A DNA stretch of 17,289 bases from Trileptium ribeirensis (Eukaryota > Nematoda > Enoplea > Enoplida > Thoracostomopsidae): contig JASANE010028456.1 of NCBI GenBank assembly GCA_030248225.1, positions 1 through 17,289 on the forward strand, written 5' to 3'. The notes below the pieces were generated by a model. The model searched no databases. It had not been told where the DNA came from and saw nothing but the letters and a program-made list of their open reading frames with translations. Shown piece by piece: positions 1 to 9,335 of the stretch (positions are counted from its first letter, which is position 1; each line of letters opens with the position of its first letter). Made by a program: the position numbers and the translations under genes.

Positions 1-1140
1 GTATCGCTTAGCACGCTCCGAATCAATGCTGCGACATTGATTTTGTCTTCTGCTAAGCGATGTATACATGGTAGGAAATGAGCATCCCGATGTTTCACTG
101 TGTGAATAATATCACAAAGTTTACCCCACTGCTGCCGCTTACCACGATTGAACGCATGTGACTGCAAACGTCTTTATGATCATGCTACTATATTTAAGGA
201 TACATTTATTGCAGTAGTTGATTCTCGCCGGAATGCGTAGAATAATTATTAAGTCTTACTGTGGTGCAGTAGTACACAAAAATACGTTTGTGCACGTTTG
301 TCCACACATATTTTTTACAATAGACGCTCATGATACTAACGCGCCGAGCAGACCCCGCCCCAACCATCCTGATTCCTGTTAATTACCTGATACAAATCGC
401 AAACCTTGTTACGGAAAACAGGCTCAATTTAATTCCGTTTTTCGCGGAAACTGAAAATTGGCAAAATTGAAATTGAAGTGCCCAGAGCCTTGTGTTCGAA
501 CAGGGTTTTTGGCAATTTAAGTTTGGAGAAATCTGTTCGATAGGATTATTATTTAAATCGGATTATTACAGGCGCTCAGCGGAACAAATTTAAAGCAAAT
601 GACGTCACAATAAATCGACAAATCGTTTTCTCAACATTCGGGTAAATTTATTTTCACTTTTTTGCTGAAAATAAACAAAAAAACGGTTAGATTTCAACCG
701 CTAGCGCCGTGTTCGCGAACAGTTTCAATGCTGGATTTCAATTTGACCAAAAAGCGTTCCGTACAATTTTATCCAAAAATACAAAATAGGATGGCTGCCG
801 GGTCATTTTAAGTTTACTCCGCGCATAATAGTTTATTCGATAGCGCTTTTTGGAGCACGGCTGAAATTTGAGAAATTGCGTTGTGCCACAGTGATCCAAA
901 TGTTTTTTTTTGGAGCTAGGTGCAAGTTGCCGGATGCTGACAAACATTTGATTCAAAAAAGTGCACAGTTCGTGTGAAAGGTAAAAACACTATTCAATTG
1001 TAGTTTTTGCATATGCAAATGATTTTTAACCTTACCTATCACACAAAATAATTTCAAAACAATCAAACAGGTAGTAAGAATAATAATGCTGATGATTATA
1101 ACATAGTTTGACAAGTACAGTGGTTCGTATTTTACTCACT

Positions 1141-1154
1141 ATTATATATATATA

Positions 1155-1229
<75 letters not shown>

Positions 1230-1230
1230 T
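1141..1230. repeat. (TA)n microsatellite, left arm
   Basis: Almost uninterrupted alternating TA with two ATAATATTA interruptions. It lies just beyond the 3' end of the decayed CCP exon (which is on the minus strand) and mirrors the tract at 7472-7562. It is self-complementary and may cause polymerase slippage and length error. Confidence 0.95.
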
Positions 1231-1255
1231 TGAAATATAATGCGGGACTACTGAA

Positions 1256-1459
1256 CATTTAATATGAAGTTTTGAGTTGAACTATGATGCAATTTTCGTT
1301 CCACTTCTTTATACAATTGATGTGTCCTCCAAACATTGTAAATTTGGAATGTTACAAGGAAGTTGGCAATTGTTCTAATCGGGTTTATGTATGAATGATA
1401 AGTTGAAAAATTTGTGTACGTTGTCGATCCGTAGTCGGTCTCGTTGTTTTTGCATTTTC
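1256..1459 (-). pseudogene. Decayed mirror copy of the CCP exon
   Basis: The reverse complement aligns with the intact exon at 7244-7447. The part coding THR-THR-TYR-THR-ASN, the stretch around 'FTMFG' and the 'KKWNEN' segment are recognisable. Small indels in the middle (net change not a multiple of three) break the frame. The region that codes the last tryptophans and the final Pro-x-Cys in the intact copy is replaced by an unrelated reading that meets a stop. The second conserved Cys context (Cys-Asn-Ala-Gly) is also destroyed. An AG remains near the expected acceptor. Edges are estimated from the alignment. Copy and intact exon lie in opposite arms, so the duplication came first and decay followed on this side. 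Confidence 0.72.
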
Positions 1460-2310
1460 TGTGATAGATAGGATATTACTTTTTTGAACAAAATCTTGTC
1501 AAACTTTGTCAAATTTTCTCAAATTTAGCAAAAATAAAACAAATGCGTCTAATTTTGTTAAAATTTCGTCAAAATTTATGTAGGTGGTCGATCCGAAGTT
1601 GGGTGTCGTCGAGTGTATTCGTAGGAGATAAATATATTATTTTTTGAGAATTGTCAAACTTTGTCAAATTTTGTTGAAATTTGAGAAATCTTGTCAAAAC
1701 AAATGTGTCAAATTTTGTCAAATTTCGTCAAAATTTATGTAGGCTGTCGTCCGGAAGTCGGGTGTCGTTGCAGTGCATCGTATAGATAAATATATTATTT
1801 TGAACAAAAAATTGTCAAACTTTATCAAATTTTATCAAATTAGCAAAATTTTGTCTGAAAACAAATGTGTTAAATTTTGTCAAATTTCGTCAAAATTCAC
1901 GTAGTCGGTCGATTTGTAGCTCGGGTGTCGTTGAGTGTATTCGAGGAGATAAATATATTATTTTTGAACAAAATTCTTGTCAAACTTCGTCAAATTTTGT
2001 TAATTTAGCAAAATTTTGTCAAAACAAATGTGTCAAATTTTTGTCAGATTTTGTCAAAAATTGCCGTAGGTGGTCGATTTGAAGTTCGGTGTTGTCGGCC
2101 TTGATTCCTGATGAGATAAATATATTATTTTTTGAACAAAATTTCAAAGTTTGTCAAATTTTGTCAAATTTTTTCAAAATTTTGTTAAAATTATTTTGTC
2201 AAATTTTTGTCAAAATTTGTGTACGTGGTCGATTTGATGTCGGGTGTCGGTTGCCTTGCATCTGATAGATAAATATATTATTTTTTGAACAAATTTCGTG
2301 AAACTTTCGC
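1420..2310 (-). repeat. Degenerate 160-165-bp tandem array, left arm
   Basis: About six units, recognised by a recurring 'gataaatatatta' block near 1453, 1627, 1785, 1949, 2115 and 2268, each separated by runs of TTTGTCAAA-type subrepeats. Each unit is the reverse complement of a unit in 6395-7290 and has the same position in the array. The segment equivalent to exon start plus acceptor has drifted separately in several units, so this array is less uniform than its mirror. The open frame at 1867-2082 is only repeat sequence. Confidence 0.88.
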
Positions 2311-2377
2311 TGTGTCGCATAAACGGTGGAGATTTTGTGTTTTCTGTAGGATGCAATAATTGATGACAAAATAGCGA

Positions 2378-2392
2378 GCCACCGAAGGTGGC
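2378..2392. other. GC-rich perfect hairpin, left arm
   Basis: A 6-bp stem with a 3-nt loop (GCCACC-GAA-GGTGGC), flanked by CGAG/CGCAGCCGGAGGCG in otherwise AT-rich DNA. It is identical, as reverse complement, to the hairpin at 6306-6320, although nearby AT-rich sequence differs. Function unknown. Confidence 0.6.
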
Positions 2393-3410
2393 GAGTCGCA
2401 GCCGGAGGCGTACATTTAACTTTATATATATCAATATACTAGACGCAAAATTTCAATTTTCTCTGTGACTTTTTTTTTGTTTGTCACAGACAGGTCTGCA
2501 GGTTGAACGCCTGGGCCGATTTTAGAAATTTTTTCTCTTCGTGTTGCATATTCTCTTGCGGAGTGCCCTTTCATTGAGCACTTTTTTCTACGAAAACTTC
2601 TTTGTACTCAAAATTAAGCAAATGTTGCTCAAACTTAGGGATTTTTGCCATTTTTTCAGCTTTTTCACCGCATCTCGACAACCGTTCGTGCTATTTCGGC
2701 GATTTTTTTACATAAAATGTATTTTCACGTTTTCTAAACAGCTGTATATAGCTGATTGACTTTTTTCATCTCTTTCCTTAAAAATTAAGCAAATTCTCTT
2801 AAAATTGACTTAGGGAAACCTAAGTTCATCATCTCGACAACCGTTCGTGCTATCTCGGTCATTTTTTGACATAACATGTACCTTCACGTTTTCTAAAAGA
2901 CTGTATACGAGTGATCTACTTACCTTCACAAATTCTCTTAAAATTAAGCAAAGTCTCTTAAAATGAGTGAAAAATTATTAAGTGTGTTATAACTTTTGAA
3001 TGAAAACTGGCCGATTTGGACTAAATTTCATTGATGGGTACAACTTGATAGATGTATTGTTATTCTACTGTATAAATAACTATACGTTTTCATGCTTCTT
3101 CCTCTTATTATCGTTACCAAAAATGTTAGAAATTCCACAAGCTGTATGCACTATTCATGCTGTTATTAACCACCATGCCTCCGTCACCCACGTTTACGTG
3201 TTACTAGTTTGTAGTTTTTTTCTTTTCGCAGTAAAAAAGTATAACTATCCATGTATTTTATTAAAAAATCAAGATTTGTGTATTTCCGTTGGTTTTGCAG
3301 GCTGGTACAGGGTATAATTTTTTAGTAAACGTTGAAAATTTTAAGTAAATCATACTCTTGATAATTCTGCTAAACTTTTCAAACGGTTGTTAAAATATTC
3401 TCTAATTTTT

Positions 3411-4682
3411 AGGGATCGCCACACTAGTTTGTGATCGGGTATACAATAATTATTCTTTTTAAAGTTCTGACTTAGTTAGTATTGACATAAGTCTAGTTGA
3501 AGGTTGTGTGTTATGTGAACAGCCTTGTGGTACTGAGGTAATGGCAGCGGTTATGATACAATTAATATTGTAACCGTTACTTCAAATCGCTTATAAAGGA
3601 ATCGTACATGCACATACAGGCGGCCTTTGAAGCGAAAAATTATGGTATACTAGGCTAAATCAGAAAGTCTTATTATTGATAAACAAAAATATCTGCTCGT
3701 AAATCAGCCGGCCTGGTCGATCGTTTCCAGTGAAATCATAGATTCGCTGAAGGCTGAGCATACTTGGTCGCTGTTAACTAGTTAACTTAAAACTCAAAAG
3801 ATGCCCTTGGCGAACGAATTTTTTACAATTGGTTAAATCGGAATGTACTATGGGTATCCACAACTGCACGTTACATCTTGATTAGTTTTGTCAATCTGTA
3901 TACAAAATTATTAAATGTCAATGTATAACAATAGTTAACATTTGTTAATTTAATAGATGCTGCGCTAGGGCCGTTGGGTTTAGCACCATTGCATGCAATT
4001 ATTTGCGAACCAGATCAAACGATGATGTCATTTTGTCAGTTACCGTGTTACAAGTGGAAACAACAATATTCGATGTCATTTTGGCTTAAAAAATGGACTT
4101 CGTTTTACCCCGATTCTTGGAAAGGAATACATACAAAGTAATGCTTCTACCACAAATTCGCCGGTAGTTAAGTGGGATCAATGGTAAAAAATTACATATA
4201 CCGGCCTGTTCATTCCGAAGCCTTAGCCGCTGATATAACAAAATTTTTGTTAAGCGCAGTAAACCTAATAGTCTATCTTCGAATAGCTTATCGAAGTCTA
4301 TCTGGCACAAAACTTTGTTATTACTAGTTGCCAATTTAGCACGTTTATGGCGTCTGTTGCTCGGAATAGTATCATTCAAAAATATGTTTAAATTATTCTT
4401 AGGCGACTGTTACCCATGCCTACAACTTGGAACTACAATTGGATATCCCCATTTTCTAAGTTGAGTAACTGGAGGGGCCAGAACTGGAGGAGCCATAATT
4501 ATATTTGGGATTACCTAGTGTAAACCGTGCACGGTAATTAAACATGTACTGGTAATAACCATAGCAAGTATTGGAGGAGTGAGGGAGGGTGGCAGCAGTG
4601 CAGAGCCATAAGGGTCCAGTCGACCTGTGATGCGCCAATGCTAAATCTAATTTCTATTAGATATAACAGAAAATTTTGTTTT
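3411..4682. other. Spacer of the inverted repeat, no recognised gene
   Basis: Unique AT-rich sequence between the arms. The longest frame is on the minus strand at 4086-4379 (about 97 codons, no ATG start). Its translation is basic and matches no family I recognise, with no clear splice context. A second minus-strand frame at 4456-4638 is rich in Ser, Tyr and Pro and is also unrecognised. I see no tRNA, no transposase motif and no direct repeat here. It could be old transposon remains or intron. Confidence 0.5.
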
Positions 4683-4683
4683 G

Positions 4684-5250
4684 GTTATTTATATTTTAAT
4701 TATTGTAGATTCCCGCTGTCTGTTTACCTAGTTACCGCAAAAATGTGGTAACCTGCCGGTTCAAAACAAAAATATTCATTATAAAGATATATGCTGCATA
4801 GGTGGTCCGCTATGGTAACGATTAACGTTTGCTTCAATGGACACCTATGCATTATATATGTCTTTATAATAAATGTTTTTCTGTTATTTATATTTTAATT
4901 ATTGTAAATTCCCGTTGTGCGTTTGCCCAACTACGGCAAAAATGTGGTACCTTGCCGGTTAATATCGAAAAACATTCATTACAAAGATGTATATAGTGCA
5001 TTGGTGGTCCGCTATGGTAACGATTAACGTTTGCTTCAATGTACACCTATGCATTATATATGTCTTTATAATAAATGTTTTTCGTTATTTATATTTTAAT
5101 TATTGTAGACTCCCGTTGTGCGTTTGCCCAACTTCCACAAAAATGTGGTACCGAGCCGGTTAATAACAAAACATCATTCATGTAATGCATAGGTGTCCAT
5201 TGGACCAAATGTTAATCACTACAATAGTGGATCACCTATGTTATATTTAC
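4684..5250 (+). repeat. 200-bp tandem unit with internal hairpins, 2.8 copies
   Basis: Units start with GTTATTTATATTTTAATTA at 4684, 4883 and 5084 (spacing 199 and 201 bp). Each contains a block with a CAAAAATGTGGTA core, then an imperfect hairpin with arms of about 40 nt and a central segment of about 30 nt: about 4770-4879 in unit 1 and 4967-5082 in unit 2. The third unit is cut short and its hairpin centre is flipped. The hairpins look like a small foldback or MITE-like element carried inside the tandem unit. No coding capacity. Confidence 0.85.
5183..5243 (-). repeat. Inverted hairpin core in the third unit
   Basis: This 61-bp segment aligns in reverse complement, not directly, with the hairpin cores of units 1 and 2 (about 4795-4853 and 4993-5052): it begins with the ATGCATAGGTGTCCATTG end and finishes with the GGATCACCTATG end. 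Roughly four in five positions match by eye. The outer part of the unit keeps direct orientation, so only the part between the hairpin arms is flipped. Confidence 0.7.
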
Positions 5251-6305
5251 CCCTCTGCCTCCCGTGTAAAATTTTGGGAAAATAGGCAAAAATTAGAGAA
5301 TATTTTAACAACCGTTTGAAAAGTTTAGCAGAATTATAGAAAATTATGATTTACTAAAATTTTCGACGTTTACTAAAAAATTATACCCTGTACCACTATA
5401 CCCAACAAACCAACGGAAATACACAAATGTTTAAACTTTTTAATAAAATACGTGGATAGTTATACTTTTACTGCGAAAAGAAAAATTACAAACTAGTAAC
5501 ACGTAAACGTGGGTGACGGAGGCATGGTGGTTAACAACGGCGTGAATAGTGCATACAGCTTGTGGAATTTCTAACATTTTTGGTAACAATAATAAGAGGA
5601 AGACATGAAAACGTCTAGTTATTTATACAGTAGAATAACAATACATCTATCAAGTTGTACCCATCAATGAAATTTAGTCCAAATCGGCCGAGTCATTCAA
5701 AAGTTATAACACACTTAATAATTTTTCACTCATTTTTAAGAGACTTTGCTTAATTTTAAGAGAATTTATAAAGGTAAGTAGATCACTCGTATACAGTCTT
5801 TTAGAAAACGTGAAGGTACATGTTATGTCAAAAAATGACCGAGATAGCACGGAACGGTTGTCGAGATATGATGAACTTAGGTTTCCCTAAGTCAATTTTA
5901 AGAGAATTTGCTTAATTTTTAAGGAAAGAGATGAAATACGTCAATCAGCTATATACAGCTGTTTAGAAAACGTGAAAATACATTTTATGTAAAAAAATCG
6001 CCGAAATAGCACGAACGGTTGTCGAGATGCGGTGAAAAAGCTGAAAAAATGGCAAAAATCCCTAAGTTTTAGCAACAGTTGCTTAATTTTGAGTACAAAG
6101 CAATTTTCGTAGAAAAAAGTGCTCAATGAAAGGGCACTCCGCAAGAGAATATGCAACACGAAGAAAAAAAATTTCTAAAATCGGCCCAGGCGTTCAACCT
6201 GCAGACCTGTCTGTGACAAACAAAAAAAGTCACAGAGAAAATTGAAATTTTGCGTCTAGTATATTGATATATATAAAGTTAAATGTACGCCTCCGGCTGC
6301 GACTC

Positions 6306-6320
6306 GCCACCTTCGGTGGC
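6306..6320. other. GC-rich perfect hairpin, right arm
   Basis: Mirror of 2378-2392: a 6-bp GC-rich stem (GCCACC/GGTGGC) with a TTC triloop, beside CGCCTCCGGCTGCG at 6289-6302. A related CGCCTCCGGGCG motif recurs outside the arms near 11788-11800. No downstream T-run or other terminator sign. Confidence 0.6.
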
Positions 6321-6394
6321 TCGTCTTGCCTCCGTCAATTATTGCATCCTACAAAACACAAAATCTCCACCGTTTATCGAGCACACGAAAGTTT

Positions 6395-7243
6395 CACAAA
6401 ATTTTGTTCAAAAAAATAATATATTTATCTATAGGATGCAAGGCAACGACACCCGACATCGGATCGACCACGTACACAAATTTTGACAAAATTTGACAAA
6501 TTGGTTTTGACAAAATTTGGAAAAATTTGACAAAATTTGACAAAGTTTGACAAAATTTTGTTCAAAAAATAATATATTTATCTATAGGATGCAAGGCAAC
6601 AACACCGAACTTCGGATCGACCACCTACGCAAATTTTGACAAAATCTGACAAAATTTGACACATTTGTTTTGACAAAATTTTGCTAAATTTGACAAAATT
6701 TGACAAAGTTTGACAAGATTTTGTTCAAAAAAATAATATATTTATCTATACGATGCACTGCAACGACACCCGACTTCGGATCGACCAAGTACATAAATTT
6801 TGACGAAATTTGACAAAATTTGACACATTTGTTTTGACAAAATTTTGCTAAATTTGATAAAATTTGATAAAGTTTGACAAGATTTTGTTCAAAAAAATAA
6901 TATATTTATCTATACGATGCACTGCAACGACACCCGACTTCGGATCGACCACCTACATAAATTTTGACGAAATTTGACAAAATTTGACACATTTGTTTTG
7001 ACAAGATTTTGCTAAATTTGACAAAATTTGACAAAGTTTGACAAGATATTGTTCAAAAAAATAATATATTTATCTATACGATGCACTGCAACGACACCCG
7101 ACTTCGGATCGACCACCTACATAAATTTTGACGAAATTTGACAAAATTAGACACATTTGTTTTGACAAGATTTTGCTAAATTTGACAAAATTTGACAAAG
7201 TTTGACAAGATTTTGTTCAAAAAAGTAATATATTTATCTATAG
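6395..7243 (+). repeat. 164-bp tandem array carrying a copied splice acceptor and exon start
   Basis: Five truncated units precede the intact CCP exon. Exon-like starts fall at 6435, 6588, 6752, 6916 and 7080, then the real exon at 7244 (spacing 153, then 164 four times). Each unit has an AT-rich intron-like tail made of TTTGACAAA subrepeats, a 'atatttatctata' acceptor block, and about 50 nt matching the 5' end of the exon (coding Cys-Lys-Ala-Thr-Thr-Pro in the good copies), then returns to the subrepeat and a stop. Acceptor AG is present at 6434 and 6587 but is AC at 6751, 6915 and 7079. The array is the mirror of 1420-2310. Confidence 0.9.
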
Positions 7244-7447
7244 GATGCAAAGCAACAACACCCGACTACGGATCGACAACGTACACAAATTTTTCAACTT
7301 ATCATTCATACAATAAACCGATTGGAACAATTGCCAACTTTACTTGTAACGCTGGATTTACAATGTTTGGAGAGGACAGCATCAATTGTATAAAGAAGTG
7401 GAACGAAAATTGGCTGGAGTGGTCCAACTCGAAACCAGTTTGTAAAT
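7244..7447 (+). CDS. CCP (sushi) module exon A, intact
   Basis: Internal exon of 204 nt between a tatctatag acceptor (AG 7242-7243) and a GTTAGT donor at 7448. It starts with two bases of a split codon and ends with one (phase 1-1, the usual arrangement for CCP exons). Numbering residues from the first Cys, the four cysteines are 1, 34, 48 and 66, with the motif PIGTIANFTCNAGF at 25-38, a Phe-Gly-Glu turn before Cys48, tryptophans at 52, 56 and 59, and Lys-Pro-Val-Cys at the end. This is a full CCP pattern of normal length. Asn15 (NFS) and Asn31 (NFT) are N-glycosylation sequons, which suits an extracellular protein. CCP modules bind ligands outside the cell; the ligand here is unknown. It lies in the right arm directly after the 164-bp array, which repeats its 5' end. 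No initiator exon is visible upstream. Confidence 0.8.
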
Positions 7448-7471
7448 GTTAGTAGTCACATTATATTTCAA

Positions 7472-7502
<31 letters not shown>

Positions 7503-7562
7503 TATATATATTATATATATATCAATATATATATATTTTATATTATATATATATATATAATA
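7472..7562. repeat. (TA)n microsatellite, right arm
   Basis: Interrupted TA tract starting 24 bp after the donor of exon A, in the intron. It mirrors the tract at 1141-1230 but has different interruptions, so each side has evolved separately. Confidence 0.93.
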
Positions 7563-8712
7563 GTGAGTAAAATACAAAAACCAACTGTACTTGTCAAACT
7601 ATGTTTATAATCATCAGCATTATTAGCTCTTCTACTATTGTTTGATTGTTTTGAAATTATTTTTGTGTGATAGGTAAGGTTAAAATCATCATTTTGCCGT
7701 GTGTCAGAAAGTACAATTGAATAGTGTTTTTTTATCTTTAGCACGAACTATGCACTTTTTTGATAGAAGTTTGTCACATCAGTACAGAGACTGCACCAGA
7801 ATTAGCTGCAAAAAAAAACATTTGCGATCGCCTATGGCTTAAACACATTTCTCAACCGGCCCGGCATTGCTCAAAAGCACTATCGAATAAACTATTATGC
7901 GCGAGTAAACTTAAAATGACCCCGGCAGCCATCCTATTTTGTATTTTTGGATAAAATTTGTTACGGAACGCTTTTTGGTCAATTGAAATCCGGCGTAAAA
8001 CTGTTCGCGAACACAGCGCTAGCGATTGAAATCTAACCGTTTTGTCTTCGCGAAAATTGAAATAAAATTACCCAAATGTTTGAGAACGAAAATTTGTCGA
8101 TTTATTGTGACGTCACTTTTGCTTTAAATTTGTTCACTAACACTGTATAATCCAAATTTAAATGATAATACATTATCGAACAGAATTTCTGCAAACTTAA
8201 ATTGCCAAAATTCTGTTCGAACACAAGGTCTAATTTCTAGCACTTGATTTCGATTTTGCCAATTTTCGGTTAGCGAAAAACGGAATTAAATTAAGCCTGT
8301 TTTCCGTAACAAGGGTTTGCGATTTGGTATCGGTAATGACAGAATAGGATGGTTGGCGGGGTCACCTTAAGTTTACTCACGCATTAGTATCATGAGCGTT
8401 TCGGTCTGCTGTAAAAATGTATCCAACAAACGGTAAAATTTACGAACGTATTTTTGTGTACTACTGCACCGCGGTGAGCTTAATAATTATACATTCAGCG
8501 AGATCAACTACTGCAATAAATCTATCCTTCGCCTTAAATATAGTAGCATGGATCATAGACGTTTGCCACATGCCATTTTCAATCGGTAAGCGGATTCCAG
8601 CAGTCGGAGTCTAAACTATTCTGATATTATCACGGTGAAACAGTCGGATGCTAGTTACCATGTATTGCATAGTTTCACAGAAGACGAAATCAATGTCACA
8701 GCATTGATTCGG

Positions 8713-8961
8713 TTATTGATATGCCATCGTCACCGAGTGGCTAGCACTGTCTGAATCAACGTTTAGTGGTTTGTTTTTGACAAAATGTGTAACGGACCGT
8801 CACAGAACAACGGCATATATGACTCAATCCAATATCGCAATGTAACGATTCCTTCATACGCTTAAGGACGGATAGCCAATGTAATGCACTGGTTCATCGA
8901 AAGCGTCATTCGTTTTTCTCAGAACTCGAATCAACACATATTATACCTATTGAATTTAAGA
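8713..8961. other. Short unique region, nothing recognised
   Basis: Sequence after the end of right-arm homology. No open frame of note, repeat or RNA was recognised. In the gene model it is part of the intron between exons A and B. Confidence 0.5.
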
Positions 8962-9335
8962 TTGGACCGTTCGTTCATTTTTAACCAGTATCAATAATTC
9001 ACTAATCGCTAGTACGACTCCAAGCAAATGCCACAAAGTCGAATATACTTAATCAGGGCCCGTATTCGTAAAATTAACCTCATGTACTTGGACCGTTCGT
9101 TCATTTTAACCAGTATCAATAATTCCCTAATCGCTAGGACGACTCCAAGCAAATGCCACAAATTCGAATATACTTAATCAGGGCCCGTATTCGTAAAATT
9201 ATCATCATTTAATTGGACCGTTCGTTCATTTTAACCAGTATCAATAATTCGCTAATCGCCAGGGCGACCCCAAGCAAATGCCACAAAGTCGAATACACTA
9301 CATCAGGGCCCGTATTTGTAAAATTACCCTCAGGT
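8962..9335 (+). repeat. 125-bp tandem repeat, three copies
   Basis: Copies start with TTGGACCGTTCGTTCATTT at 8962, 9088 and 9213 (spacing 126 and 125 bp) and each ends with CAGGGCCCGTATTCGTAAAA or a close variant. Copies differ at a few positions each. The GGGCCCGTATT-type end, followed here by a field of short palindromes, resembles in style the ends of some invertebrate non-autonomous DNA transposons with subterminal repeats. That comparison is from memory, and no matching opposite end was found. Confidence 0.88.

Larger units (their letters stand above)
18..3410 (+). repeat. Left arm of a 3.4-kb imperfect inverted repeat
   Basis: Read on the minus strand, this segment matches 5288-8712 in the same order: a motif near 20-45 pairs with 8685-8712, the (TA)n tract, the 164-bp array, the GC-rich hairpin at 2378-2392, and the inner edge 3398-3410 pairing with 5288-5300. 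By eye the inner kilobase is nearly identical. The outer kilobase has many substitutions and small indels, so this is an old duplication and not a mirrored assembly artefact. Homology fades at about position 18, close to the window edge, so the true outer end may lie outside. I see no transposase and no clean terminal repeat. Confidence 0.92.
5288..8712 (-). repeat. Right arm of the 3.4-kb imperfect inverted repeat
   Basis: Reverse complement of 18-3410, separated from it by an 1877-bp spacer. This arm holds the better preserved versions of the shared parts: six regular copies of the 164-bp repeat and an intact CCP exon at 7244-7447. The outer part (about 7760-8712) is clearly more diverged from its partner than the inner part (5288-6370). 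An ATG-started frame at 8417-8614 lies in the outer part, but its mirror in the left arm is not open, so I treat the outer part as non-coding. Confidence 0.92.

Noticed and set aside
738..956. Minus-strand 72-codon frame with basic residues and cysteines
   Set aside because: It starts on a non-ATG codon, its right-arm mirror reads differently with stops, and no family is recognised.
2541..2759. A 72-codon frame that is almost identical to one in the other arm (5941-6159)
   Set aside because: The two match because the arms are copies at DNA level. The translation is low-complexity Phe/Leu/Ser, shows no known domain, and equally conserved sequence surrounds it.
3000..3317. A 105-codon ATG-started frame with hydrophobic stretches
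   Set aside because: The mirror copy in the right arm (about 5390-5700) has a 2-nt loss near the middle that breaks the frame, with no sign of coding constraint and no known domain.
1..3410. The possibility that the inverted repeat is a sequencing or assembly mirror artefact
   Set aside because: The arms differ by many substitutions and indels, especially outside, and the exon is intact in one and broken in the other.
4086..4379. Minus-strand 97-codon frame in the spacer
   Set aside because: No ATG start, no recognised motif and no splice context. Mentioned in the spacer entry only.
8417..8614. ATG-started 65-codon frame with a hydrophobic middle
   Set aside because: The matching left-arm sequence is not open, no signal or domain is clear, and the length is within chance.
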